This document shows, one piece after another, positions 32,213 through 45,708 of a DNA stretch of 64,000 nt. Origin of the DNA: Callaeas wilsoni. Taxonomy: Eukaryota > Chordata > Aves > Passeriformes > Callaeidae. The notes under the pieces are model-generated. The model saw only the letters and a program-made list of their open reading frames with translations, was not told the DNA's origin and searched no databases. The stretch spans positions 62,001 through 126,000 of the forward strand of contig VWPU01011642.1 of assembly GCA_013398955.1 (NCBI GenBank). The letters run 5' to 3'. The first letter of the stretch is position 1; each line of letters begins with the position of its first letter. A program made the position numbers and the translations under genes.

Positions 32213-35200
32213 TTGGCTTTCCCTTTCATGTGCATTAAAAGTAAACCAAATTCCTCCAGATGACTCTTGCATGAGTTTTGAAGAGGCTGCAATCAAGGAC
32301 AATTGATTAAAAAGCCTGACTGCTGAATGCGCCCAAACACTTCTACAATCTAGCAAGATGTGGGTAGGATAGAGAACTAATCTCCCTTACTACACCAGCC
32401 TGATGATAAGATCAAAACCTTCCTTTCTGTCGAAGTTCAAGCCTCTATATGGTCATGCTATTAAAAATCCCATCAAATTTCGGTATCAGAACAGGCACAT
32501 CTGAACCAAATTACAGTCTCTTATAACTGAAAGAGATAAGCACAAGAATAAAGCATTTAAAAACCAGACAATTTTAAAGTTTTATGTATTTTTTTCTACT
32601 CTCAGTTTTACAGTTAAATACTCATGTTTGACTTTTTATTTATTACTTTTCCTCCTGGATTCCAGATTGTGACACTGCAAGTAAGCCCATAATAATGGGG
32701 AATATGCATTTTCAGCAGCAGTAGATAAGGAAAGAGCTCAAAGTCCGAGTGACTGGACAGAATACAAACTCAGGAATACAAAACTCTAGCCTGGTTGCTG
32801 TATCCCAGACTTTGAACACTGATAGAAGGGGATTACTGTCAGCTGCCTCAGCCAGACATCACCGCAGAGAAATCAGGTAGAGCAGAGTTATATCATGGGT
32901 TTGGGTTGAAAGGATGGTGGGGAAAAAAAGAGTGACAAGCACTTAGAAAACACAGGAGAAGAGAAGAGATAAAGATGAGTAGGCCAGGAAGAAAACAAAC
33001 TGGAGGGCAAGGAAAGCAGAAGTGCTGACAGCACTAATATAGAAGCAGATGACAGGGAAGACAAGGAAGACAGTTTGTGGTGAAAAGTAGGATTTATCTA
33101 TCACAATTCTGGCACCATTCCTGAACATTTCTGAGGGCAAAACCTCCAAAAAGAACTAAATTTAATGTAATGTATATTCAAAAAAGCTTGTGCCCCTCTA
33201 GCTGCCTCAGCTGCCGACTCCAAGGTTTCCTCTTCCCCAGCTCAGCTCTCCTGCTCCTTTAGTTTGTGTGACCCCAGCTGGGCTCTCATCACACATTAAC
33301 AGGCCTGCTCATTAGCACACGAGGTGATGAACACACCGAATGCCTTCAGCCAGTGCGGGAGCTCTCGTCTACTTGGAGAGAACTGTTCATTTTTTATGGG
33401 AGTCATTTAGAGCTAAATGCCAACCTTTCTGTTCCCACAGCTCCTCTGACACCGAAATGCATGGCAAATCTCTTCAGAGCTTTCAGAGTGGCTTGTGCAA
33501 TAAATCTTAACAGCCTGCTAAAACATGGCCAGTTGCTGAGGTCCCAGTGGATTCACGTGAAATTTGGCCTCCCCCTCTTATAGCCTCCACTAAAGGAAAA
33601 AAATAACACTCCCCCCCGAGCCATGAAGAGTACAGAGAGAGAAACCCTGTACAACAGCGGCCTGCACATCAGAGCAGCATTATTATGGTCTTCTGGGCTA
33701 TTCCGATAGAACAGTGTTTCTTTGTTAAGGCAAATGTCAGCAGCAGACACTGAACACTTCCTCCAGACCTGAGCTTTTCACTGTACAGCAGTCTCCAGTG
33801 ATCAGCCTTGCCCAATTTATGTCATTGAAACATGAGCTCCAGGGCGCTTCAAATGCTCGAAGCAGCTGCCAGCCAAGCTTCAAGCACTACACCAATGTTA
33901 GTTAAAAAAACAAAGAAATAATCATTTTGTTATCTACAGGTACCATTGAATCATCACTTCTGAAACCCTTCCCAGAAGCTCTGAGGATCCAATGTGCAAA
34001 ACAGTCTGCAGGGAAGAGCTTTGCAAGCTGGGGCACTGTCACTCATTCGGCAGCTTTGGCTTTCACCATTCCAGCTATTTTCCGGCAAATATTGAATCAG
34101 TTGCTAAGGGATTTCACTGGACAATATGATATCACTCTGTTATTGCACCAGTGACTATATATCATCCCTTGAAAACAGAACAGCGTTGTTAAACCCAAAC
34201 TTAGTTTCTTGTCAATACAGCTGTGGTGGGAAAGGCTCAAGAATCCATCTGGTGAGCCAGCTCCCCTCAGCTGCTCAGGCTGCCGGGGGTGCCTTCCCCA
34301 ACGTGAAATGCAATACTCCCCACTGCAGTGGGAAATCCTGGAGCAGGTAGGACAGAGATTAGGATAAACCATGTCTTGAACAGCAAATACAATCTCTCCA
34401 CTCTAAGCAAATATACAGAAGTTGATTGCAAAAGGCATGTTGTAATAACACATCACTTCCCAACAACAACAAAAAAAAGCGTATTAATAAGAAAAGCTAA
34501 ACAACAGATTTTATTCCCCTAGAAAATCTGGTTTAAGTTAATAATTCATGATATGAGATGGTTATGCAAGTTACAGGCAAGGAAACAGTAGTCAATTATT
34601 CTATTAATCATTCTTCTCAAGTACCAACCTTTTATCCGAAGGACCCAAATGATTTTCACAGGCTCTTTTCTTTTTATGAGCTTTATCACAAACTGTTTGC
34701 AAGTAACAACTGTTGCTCTGTATCATAAGCTCCAAGGAATGCCAGTCTCTGCGGCACCAGGAACAAGTTTCAGTTTCCTGAGTTGGATGAGAAGGTCTGA
34801 GAACATTCCAGGGCTTTCCCACAGCTCAGTGAAAGGTGGAGAAGCAGCACCACTAGGTAACTGCACTCCTGTCAGGGCAAGCCACATTGGCACAGGCACC
34901 TTTCCAAGGGGAAAAGGAGGAGAGGTGAGAGCCACTGCTTGGATTTAGGCACTGTATTTCAGGATTCTAGGTGATACCACAGCCTGAGCTGCCTGAGGGT
35001 GGGAAACACTGTTCTCGTGCTGCTGGGAAGCAGTGTCCCAACCTTGCAAACACCCATCACCGCCCTGCTCCCTTGCCAAGCAGGACCAGGGGTGCTCCTG
35101 CCTACCCATGGTACTGCTGGGATCCTCTCTCAGCCCCTGCACTGCTCATCAAGCAGAGTATCTCTTGATGCACGGGGAAATGCTAACGCTACTGCAAATG

Positions 35201-35534
35201 CTCAAATGGGCACATTTAGAATTCTCTTCTGCATCAACCTGTTGCAAATTAACCCCTCTTTCTCAGCCACACAAAGGACTCACAGACTGAAAACAGCTGA
35301 AGTGTCATGATTTCAAAACTCAGCCACTCTGGGAGTCACCTGCTGGTATTCATGGTGGGCTGAGGCACATCTGTGCACGTTTCCCAGAGGGTTTACAGTG
35401 CCAAAGTATGCGAAAGTTTGCAAAAGGGTTTCTGGTTCAAATTGGAGCTTTCCCCAGTTCTCCCAGCAGAGCTGGATTCCTCTGGCAAACACTCCCACTC
35501 CCACCCAGGGGCTAGGCTGCCCCAGCCACAGCCC
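32213..35534. other. 3.3 kb unassigned DNA
   Basis: No gene is recognised. A short CR1-reminiscent string near 32893-32915 is too brief to call. AT-rich sequence is common (32520-32660, 34370-34600). The remaining frames are 103 codons or fewer. Confidence 0.45.
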
Positions 35535-35557
35535 TCTTCCTCCTCCTCCTCCTCCTG
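35535..35557. repeat. (TCC)n microsatellite / polypyrimidine tract
   Basis: CTTCC followed by seven or so TCC units forms a pure pyrimidine run of about 23 bases. The Ser-rich and Glu-rich short frames across it arise from the repeat. Confidence 0.9.
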
Positions 35558-38500
35558 CCCATAGGACAGGCAGCCCACACCCCTACAGCTAGGACTGGCC
35601 TTTTCGGAGCATCAGCTTGGACGAGAGTATTTATAGCAAGTCACAGATGAAGGGCACATAATTAGTGAAGAATAACTTCCTAACAGGACCAGCACATTTG
35701 TTCTTAATTAGCCTCTATTCACATTCAATGAATTTACGTTACTGCTGTTATGAAAAATCTTTGCAGAGGACAATCAATACAAAGTTACGGCAGCAAAACG
35801 CTAACAGGCGGCGCGTTATACATGGATGCATTTGAAAATCTCCATGCAGTGTGAAAATGACCTTCAAACCACAGGAAAACAATATCTGCATTTCTAATAT
35901 TCGTTCTTCCTAGCCAAATGGATTTTGCTGTACTTTTCTGGACACAGTCCTCCTCCCTCTGAATCATTTAATGTGATGAAGATGATTAGGATCACTGATC
36001 TGCTCAAGTAACTGAATTTTTCTGACATCATCCTCCAGTGGGAAAAAAAAACCCCAAACAAACCACCACCCCCAAAAATACCACCCAGCCCAAAAAGTAC
36101 CCCATGTTCAGAGGGCATGGGCTCACACTGTGTGACACAGGCAGCAAGGGCAGAAGTGCAGCTGTTTGACTTTTGCAAAATGCAAGGTGTGACCCTATTA
36201 AGATGAAAGCCTTTTTGCCTGGCTCTGTGCTGGAGCAAAGCAGGGAGTTTTGCTGGGTGGGGATGAAAAAAAGCGATCAGAAAGTTCTTGCTACTGAGTC
36301 ATGACACAAGGGATAAAAATAATTTAGCTATTTCACATGCTTGGGAAGAAAATAATTTCAGCCTGTGGAGACAAATAGGGATTATCTAAATCAAACACAG
36401 AGAAAAATCTGACTCTGTCTGGTATTTCTTGTGTTTAAGTACACAATGCTGTGATGGGTTGCTCCTTCAAAATCTCCTAAACTTGATCCAGCTTCTGCGG
36501 GTCTGCATTTCAGCACCTCATCAACAAAATGCATTTGTAACAGTAAGAGTAATCTTCTTCCCCTTCCAAAAGCTTGACCACTGCTCACTTTAATAGTTAT
36601 CTACAAAAATGGGAATTCTTTCTACTGAGCTGAAGGCTGGCCAGTGTTTCAAATCCCTTCCTAGCATGGCCCAAAGCCGAGTGGAGGATACAGAGGCAGA
36701 GCCTGCCCTGCCCCAGGAGCACAGGCAGTGTCCTGTCCTGGTGCAGCACCACCACCCAGCCTGCAGCAAAGGAAAACCCAACACCTGCTCTGGGCTGCGC
36801 TTTATAAAGTGGACAGGGAAAGAACAGGCTACAGTGTCTATCCTGCAGATTAGCAGCATTGAATCCTGCTGTACAGAACACTATTTTAGATCCCAAATTA
36901 GCATACCTTCAAGGGTATTAAACAGCCGTTAATAACTTCTAGATAAACCAAGTAAATTAAATACATATCATCCTTTTTGACACGTCAAGGGCAGTATGGC
37001 AGAATACTGGTGGGCAATGAGGAGTAACATACATAAACTGACTGACTTTAAAAAAAAATCAATAAAAACTTAATCATGGAAGAATATAACCAACATATAT
37101 CTAATCCTCTGAGATGTTCACAGGGGAATTTCAGTTTCAGCAGTAAACCAAATTCATTTCAGGTTAAACTAATATGGACATCTTGAATTCATTAGTGAAA
37201 AATGAAAGTAGCATGAACTTTAAGTTTTCAAAAGCAAAAAGACATTTAATAAAATCTCTCTCTTTTTGCCATGGGACTAAGGGAAAAATCCAATAACATA
37301 TCAGCCAGGCAATTCTGGTAAGTTATGGATTCTTATTTACAACACGTTTTAGCTTGATTTTATCTCAATATACTGTAATGATTTGCTGTCATGATTGAAA
37401 TTTGTCGTATTGTTAATCATTATAATAACAAAGAAAAATTATTTAGTTTATAACTAAGAGAACACAACTAAATATTGCCATTAAAGACAATCTGTGGGTA
37501 TGTTGCCTAAGGCTGGTGTGACCATTACCTTCTATTAAATAACAAGTATGGATTACTTTAATTGGCAAATTGCTTTGATATAGGAAAGAATGATAAACAT
37601 TTTCTATGGAAACTTGTAGGGCTGGAAAAATGTTTTTAACAAAAGCATTTTGGCAAAAGTGTCATTTTCCAAGGAGGGACTGAACCTGAGATATTTCAGT
37701 CTGGACAGCCTGTGAGAGGGACCCCGAGTTCAGCTCACTCATGGCAAACATTCCATTTTGGGTTTGGTCAGAGCACATTCCTGAGGATGCTCCCAGCTCC
37801 CGAGACACAGCAGCGGAGCCTTGCAGCCCCGGCAGGCAGCCCAGCCAGCAAGGATGGAAACAACCCACAGCTGCTGGCACCGCTTCCAAATATCAACACT
37901 GGGTCTTGGCCCAAATGTTTAATTTGCAATTAAATTTGTAATGTTTAATTTGCAGCTGAAAAGATAAATATGTTTACAGAAAACCGAAGCAGGTTTTTCC
38001 CTGTGTTCACCGTAATACTCCACACATTCATGCCTGTTGTCAAGTGACCACCACAAAGCAGTGCTTACAGGCTCAAGGTGCTTACTTCCCAGGTGGGCAG
38101 CTAAAGGGAACAAGGACCTCTGACAAACCAGGCCTGTGCTGCACCTGCCGGGCACGCTCGGAACGCCGAGGGGCTGCAGGCTCCGTGCACCAGGCTTGTC
38201 ACAGCCAGCCTCGTGTCAGCAAAGGCTCCTCAGACCTACTCGTCTGACGTCTCACAGGACTAGGAATTGAAATCAGCATTGTATTTCCAGCTACTAGTAA
38301 TTTTATTTAACTCTGAAAATACATGTAATATCGGGATTTCTTCTTCGGGAGACAGCGTGATGAAGGGCATGAACAGGACACAAGATCAGAGCAGTGAATA
38401 AAGATTGAAAATCCATCTGACAAGGAAAGGGTGCTATGGAACACTAATACTCGGTGATAGCAAATGCTTTCCCGCCCCTGGAGTACTGAAACAATGCTGA

Positions 38501-41500
38501 CACAGCTGAAGGGAACACTGCCTACATCTAAATTTTCTTCTTTCTCAATGGTTTTTGATAAGTAGCTCTAAATTTTAGGGTATATTTATAGTACATGTCT
38601 CTAGAAGTCCTGCCCACTGCTGGAGCACTTGCACAGGACACCTGTGCCTGGCACACAGCGAGCTCCTCTGAACACACCACCACACAGGGATCAAGTCCAT
38701 GCTCTGAAATCCCTCAATAAGAAACTATTTCAACTTCTGAAGCCCACCAGTTGCATCGTAACACCACGTCTGTTTGCTTCAAGACCCAGCACAGCCCCAG
38801 GATGGGGCCAGGACAGTGCACGCAGGCATCCAGTGATCCTGGAAATACCAGGCTGTACAGCCCAGGGCTGCACTCCACAATGGCTCACTGCACGGGCAGG
38901 GTGCCACTGGCTGTCCCAGCCTGTCCACACAGGCACAGGGCTGCCTGCAGCACCCACAGCTCCTTCCTGCTCCAGGGCTGGCCGGCACTGCTCTCAGAAA
39001 CCCCGTGCTGCTCTCAGAGCCATCTGCCATCCCAGAGACCCAGCCCTTCCACGCTTATGCTCTCAAGCCATTTGCTCGGCCCTACTCAGATTGCACATTT
39101 ATCCTTTCTGTGAAAATAACAAGAAACCTCCAAAAGAAGCCATGAAAAAAGCCTTTTCCGTGGCTGCAAGAAGAGCCCTGTGTGAACAGATCCACCAGAC
39201 GTGTAAACAGCAGGTTGTGCACCCAATGTTTGTTTTTCATCTCCAACAAGGAGAGTGTGCTTAGTGATGAAGGAGGCTGAGCAGACTTTTATCCAACCAC
39301 TTCTGATCTCCCGGTTTCTCTTGCACATCCTGAACTGCCTGAAGGCAATGCAGAAAACCCTGCAAAAGGCATAAAGCACAAATCCTCAAAGCAATGTTTG
39401 TTCCTCTCGCAGTTGTCTCGTGCTTTCTTCCCCCACTGCTCCCTTCCTCCGCCCTCTTCTCCTCCCTCTCCCATTGCTCTGCAATTCATTTTATTTCTTC
39501 AAAAACGTGCTCCGTACTGTGTACATGCCTCCGTGGAGCTCCAGTGAGCTACCAGGTTATCTGACAGACACTCATTGTCTCTCTTGCATCCAGCCTGTCT
39601 TCCTGTACTGCTGCAGCACGTTCTTCCAGGTAGGGCAGTACAGCACCACCTCCATGTCGTGAAACGTCTGGCATGTGTCTGGGTACTGTAAGAAATAAGG
39701 AGTTTTAAACACTCCATAGCTGCAAGACAAGCCAATACTTCACATCTTTTCAGACACTTCTCGTGTTTTCATTCCAAAGGTCCCACTTCTTCAAGACAAA
39801 GACTTGCCGAGGACCACAGGGCCACCTGTGCTTGCAGCATCTCTCCACCCAGCTCCTCCCATGAAGCAGTGCTGAGCTTCAGCACAGAGCTGGTATTTAT
39901 AGCCATACCTCTCCCAAATTCTGTGGTCATGCAGTCCTGCAGGCTTTGCTTGGGGCTTGTCTTAACTTCTTACAGCACGAGAACACTAAAACCTTGTTTA
40001 ATATTTCATGCAGGCCTTAAAAGCGAAGGGGAACCTCCCTCCTTCCTGCTCAAGCAGGAAAGCAAGGGGCTTTCTGCAGGGCACAGCAGCCTCTCCCCCC
40101 TGTCAGGCAGGAGGGCTCACTCAGGGATGTCACCTTTGGGAGGCGTTTCCAAGGAGTGTCACGCACAGCCAGTGCTGCAGCATCACAGCTCTGCGCTCCA
40201 GAACCAAAACCCTCTGACAGAACAGGCTTCAAAGTCAGGGTCAAAATGCAGCACTACCTCGGGGTAGGAGAGACCTTAGGAAATCATCTTCTCTGCTCCT
40301 CCTCGAAGCTGATAGGGAGAAATTTCCTTTCCTGTCTCTTCTGTGTGGTTGCTTATTAAAAATACTAATTACCATGGACTTCCTGTAGAAGGAGAAGAAC
40401 ATCACCTGAACAGAACAGCTGTGCTGAAGTGGTCTTTCTGCAGAGTCTCTGAAGAAGACTCCATAGCCCAGACAGACCCAGCTCCAGCACAGAATAAAGC
40501 AAGGAGGGGGCTCTAGAGCCAGAAGCAAAATGGACAAGGGGAAGGATATTAAGAAAAAATTAAGGATACTGCAGAGAGCTTTTACAATTACATGGAGCTG
40601 TTTCTCTGCAGAACTAGCAGACTTGCCAAAGATAACACAAGAGGGAGAGTAATTATATTTCCTCACTATTTAGAAAAAATTCAGATGAATGCGGTGTTAT
40701 CACAGGGTGATGACCAAATTTCTCATTCCAGCAGTAAAGCAGTAACAACTGAAATAGCACATTTAAAAAATCCAAAACCTTCAGCTACTCAGTATCTCTA
40801 AGTGCTAAAACTGCTGTAACTTTTATAGTTACTTTTAGTAACCCATAAAACACTGGACAAATTTCAGATGAAGAAAACTGTGAATGTTGTACAAATTCTG
40901 AAGAAGGTAAATGAGCAGCTGCAGCTCTGCCAGCCTGATCCCGGTGCCCTACCTGACCTGAGGTTTGACTTTTAAAGAAGTATAGGAAGATGGTAACTTA
41001 CGTGCAGTCTGTCAAACCAACAAAGGGAATTGTCTCCAAACAGCTCTTTTGAGAGAAAAAAAAAGTGGTGCCAATAATCACTAACTAGAAGGTAAAGAGG
41101 ATTAAGACACACTTATTAATTGTGAGGGTAAAAACAGCCTGCTCTACAAGCTGCAAGTGAAATCCCCACCACAAGAAGGGTGAGTCCAGTCCAACAATGC
41201 AAAAAAAAAATCTCTCCCTTGCCTCTTAGTCTGGTCATCAGTCACGCCGGAGTGATGGGGTCTGGATCTCATCTTAAAAACTCCTCATGCCCTGCTGCAG
41301 AAAAGAGCCAAGAGCATAGAAACACTCTAGGGCTGGGAAGATGCTGCGGGGGAAAAGCCTTTGGCCTCTTTACACCTTCTTTATTTTTCTAAGCTTCTTC
41401 TGCAATGCCATTTCTTTGTCCTGATTCTCTTACCCATTTACATTCTCTTCCTCATTCTTCACAGTTTAAATTTACTACCCTCTTTTGTTTTTCATGTAGA

Positions 41501-44500
41501 TCTACTTAGAAATTGGCTGTGATACTCTCAAAATACTGCACATTGCTGAGCTAAATCTCACTCTAGACCCTGCAGTCCTTACTACACCTAGATTTGATCC
41601 TAGAAAATCACTCCTATCCTTCTGCAGACCACAGCTGGCCAGGTTCTCACTGTTGCCAGAGGCGGATGCCATTGGTAACGTGTATGTATTACATACAGGC
41701 AAAAATCAATGCTGTGTGCTGTACATCTGGATCAATATCACGGAAATAAAAATGGATTCTGGACATATGAATAAAAAAAATATATATGACAAAGAAGAAA
41801 CCAGAAAATCTTTAAAGAAATCATAAAACGAAAGGCAGGAAAAAGCAGCAACTGCACCACATAAAGGCCTAAATTCATTTGCAGTGTAACTATTTTTAGA
41901 TACCCCATTTTAGTTACTAACCTGCATTTATTCTAACGTGGGGTTTGGTGGTTTTTCTTTTAACTGTCTGTGCAAGCTTTTTGGTCAGATATAGTAACGA
42001 GCACTCACCACAGTAATTTTAATTAACAAGCTCTAATAAATTTGCACATGTTGCAATATAAGCTCTAAAAATACCCATGTGCATCCCCAAACTGTGGCCA
42101 GATTGCTGTGCAGCGAGGTTGCCCAGGAGTTCTTTGAACATCAAACCCAGCCGCAGCATCACTGCCTGTGGCACTCGGGCGATGCCCTCCCACCCAAAAG
42201 CTGCCCCAGCTGCTGCCCAGCCCTGGCACTCACACCCTGTTTCATCCACCAGGGCCAGAGGCTCCTGCAGACCTCCTCCTGCACCCAAGTCTGCAGAGAT
42301 GAGTTCTGCTCATTTTTTTGGGTCAGTCTCAGCCATTTCGGCTGGAGCCAACATGTTAGAGGCCACATTTGGCATTTGGCACCATTGCAGTTAGGCAGCT
42401 GTGCCAAAGAGGGGAACAAATAAATCACACTCTTGTCAAAACCTTCCAGTTTTCACTGAAACTTTTCAGTGCACAGATGTTTGCCCCCATTTTTTTTAAC
42501 CTGTAAAAGGCCATTCACTGTCAGTATGTGACACTGAGCAAGAATGGAGGGAACAGTTATTTTTTTTCACCAACTCGTACAGTTCCCAGCCCAGACTCCT
42601 TTTCCTATGGGAACATTGCACAAGCCAGTCAAGGGCATCAATCCCAGTACAGAAACAACCCCCACCCACTCCTCCCATCCCATGTCCTGTTCCCAGGCAT
42701 GGCCCTGATCTCCTGGGGCTAAAGTGGTCCCACTAACATCAGAAACTGCTGCCAGGAACGGGAGCTTAATCAGGCCAGTGTTGTATTTCCAAGCAAACCA
42801 CACGACAAAGACATGAAGCTATGTGGGGAGCAGCTTTCCTGGGGACAGCCTTTCCAGCTGAGCTTTCTGCAGCTGCCTGCTGGATGCCCAGGCCCTGCCA
42901 GCACAGCCACTTTTACTGTGTGTTCCCCATTCCCACAGCAAGGGTAGAGGTTGGAACCATCTGCACAAAGGCAGCGATGCAGAATCCCACAGTGGAGTGC
43001 GTGTGCAGCCCAGGGAACAGACGTTCCTGACATAGACCAAAAATCCTTAGAAGCACATTTTAGTGCACAATAAAATGGCCTGGGACACACAGATGGTCAG
43101 TGGGGATTGGGTGAGGGCAGTGTGGGTGATCTCTGCTGCATGTGCTGTGCACAGAGCTGGTCACTGCATTCCCCACCGGGACTTGCCTTTCTCAAAGGAC
43201 AGAAAAAATGGTTTCAGATGGCTCACATCTTTCCCATCACAGAGGTGCTGTTGGTCACTCTTCTTTCCTCCTAACAGTAAATCTTTTCTCAGTCAAGGGA
43301 AACGCACAGAAAAGGGTGTAATTTATTTAACACATACCAGAAATATCCAGCCATATCATCATGTTTAAGTGTTTAGAAGAACTAAACTATAAATCGGAGG
43401 GGATCAACATGTGCTGAACAGAAGCAGGAGAGCTGCTGCTAGGTTTTGTGAACCTTTCCACAGTTTGGAGAACTTCAGAGAATTATACCCTGAGCAGACA
43501 CAGCAACAAGCTCACGAAAGCTTTTTCTGTGCTGTACATTGTGCTGGCATATGGGAATGTCATACCAATGCTATTAGCCAGGGCTCTTTTGACATGATGT
43601 AAAGCATATAATAATTATACAGCAAATATGACGAGATGGAATTGAACCTGATCTCAATTAGCAACCAGAAGTATCCTTCCAACTGAGATTAATATTGATT
43701 AAACCATAACAAGACTAGTACCTGCCAATAAGAGCTCTATAAAATCAAGGAAAGGTGAAGCCAACCTCTAAGTTGGGAGCACTTCGTCATGAGCTGTAAA
43801 GACAAGTGATTGTCCTATGGCCCAATTTGTCCTTTTCAAAAATGGAAGTTTGGCTCTGTATAATTCAGGAAATTACAGTCATTTCAGCGGACAGCTAGTC
43901 TGGCCAGGAGCCCAGAGCAGAGATCAACAGCCTTCGGGAGACAGATCTGTCTTCCTTTCAGCTTTCCCCATCCCTGTACACTATTAATCACATCAAATCC
44001 CACTCCTCTCGGCCTTCCCCACTCTTAGAAATGCAAGACATGGTTCCCACGACTGTTGTACTGTACTTCGAAATATAGGCTTGTGCTTTTTAATTTCCCC
44101 CCTTGCACCAAATTAAGGTGGATATTTTGGAGTTGAACAAATATATTGGATTTATTGGCTCTTCCCCTGAGTGAGGTATAAGAGCTCCACCAGTCCAATC
44201 CTACGTTTCCTTTACATGGAAATGATTGGATTTATTGCTAGCCATTTTTAGATTATATTAAGTCAAACCATAACAACTAAGCATCCTTTAGGGCTTAGTG
44301 CAGATTATACAGTGATGCTTGAAAAACGGACATGCAAGGGTATGAGAGGCAACAATAGAAAGCTTACAACAAATCTTATTTTCAAGATTCTTGATCCTAT
44401 TTAAGTAATGTTTTAAAATGTTCAGGCCAACTTCAGAGAGACGATGTACAGCTCAAGAAACACTGAGTGCTAATATTCTTCAAATGTAAAAATACATACA

Positions 44501-45600
44501 CACAGAACATTACTTGGCAAGTACCTGATAAAGCAAACTTCTTTTAATAAGTTTTTGTTAATACCTTTCTGATAAAGAGCTATTTGCAAAGAACAAAGAC
44601 TGATGTGATAATCATTAATTTTCTTAGAATGAGGGTAGGAAGCAAGTGAAGCCTGGAGAACTCTACACCCTAACAAATATTGGGTTGGGAAACAATTCAT
44701 GTCCATGTGCCAAACCCAGAAATGTGCCCCCAAAAAGTGGCTCGTGTGCTTTCTGACACAGTAGCCACATGGCCCTGGCCAGGCAGCACTGCCAGAGCAT
44801 TTCAGTAACACAGGCTGCTCCAAGGTATGTCTGAAAGACAGACCTTGCCTGTCCTGGTGATTTGTCAGTAGTTTGGCACTGAAATAGAAAGAGGCACTGA
44901 GAGTCCAGGAGAAAGAGGCCACAACCTTTCCAAGCTAATACTGGAGAGATCAGCTCTAAATGTAATGCAAGAAATATTACTGCAAAGATACAGCAGGCCC
45001 GTGACTACAGGCACAGCCAAGAAATGTCACCTTGTCAAGGAACTTTTCCAGCCTTTTGAAATTTCACCTATGCACAAAATTACAGTCCTTCACAGCAGGC
45101 AAATATCAGCCTAATATGGTGAGGGTAATAAAATGTAACACAGAAGCTTATTAGGAAATAATCAAGTCTGGCTCCAGCAGCCACAACAAGAGAGCATCAG
45201 GAAGGCAGGAGCACCAAGAAGATTTTTTACTGGGTGCAGCCATTGGGACTTCTGCAGGTTACCTGGGACAATGGCATTTTACCAGCACGCCGACATTCAA
45301 GTACAACAGAGTTGTAAGAGAGCAGTAGCTGCCCAAGGATGTGCTCATGCTTGCTAAGCCTCTAATCCCAGCTTTGATTCCTTCTCCATCCATAATCAGT
45401 TCAAATACAGCTAGAATTAATCACTGCTTGCAAATTTAAAGGCTGCTTTTCTTCTCTCTGCTTAGAATCTGCCTTAGGTCACACACAGAACCAGCATGGG
45501 TGAAGACACGGGCCAGACCCCCTCCAGAGTCTGGCATTCCCCTCTTGCCCAGAACACAATACAGCGTGTTACTGCACAGCAGTGCTCAGAGCAATAAATA
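35558..45600. other. 10 kb unassigned DNA
   Basis: No gene or retroelement is recognised. Low-complexity A/C-rich sequence is present at 36031-36103. AT-rich blocks occur at 36900-37660 and 43600-44300; they have the look of conserved regulatory DNA, but I cannot show conservation. A 14-base direct repeat (ATGTTTAATTTGCA) occurs at 37915-37928 and 37941-37954. The 211-codon plus frame at 38629-39264 has a Cys/Pro/Ser/Arg-rich translation without a recognisable domain and is treated as chance. Confidence 0.45.
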
Positions 45601-45636
45601 ATAACAGCAATGACAATAATAGCAACAACAGCAGCA

Positions 45637-45707
<71 letters not shown>
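45601..45707. repeat. (TAA)n microsatellite with interrupted leader
   Basis: An interrupted AAT/CAA/CAG-type trinucleotide region (45601-45637) passes into about 70 bases of pure TAA/AAT units (45638-45707), around 23 repeats. Uninterrupted runs of this length are normally highly polymorphic. The purity suggests that it is actively mutating. Confidence 0.97.

Positions 45708-45708
<1 letters not shown>

Noticed and set aside
32893..32915. CR1 3' remnant (GGGTTTGGGTTGAAAGGATG)
   Set aside because: Only about 20 bases match the CR1 pattern and nothing on either side continues it.
36031..36103. Poly(A) tail or retro-gene end in the A/C-rich tract
   Set aside because: The tract is mixed A and C with no upstream gene body, AATAAA placement or flanking duplication.
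38629..39264. 211-codon plus-strand ORF as a gene
   Set aside because: Cys/Pro/Ser/Arg-rich composition, competing frames on both strands, and no recognisable domain or promoter.
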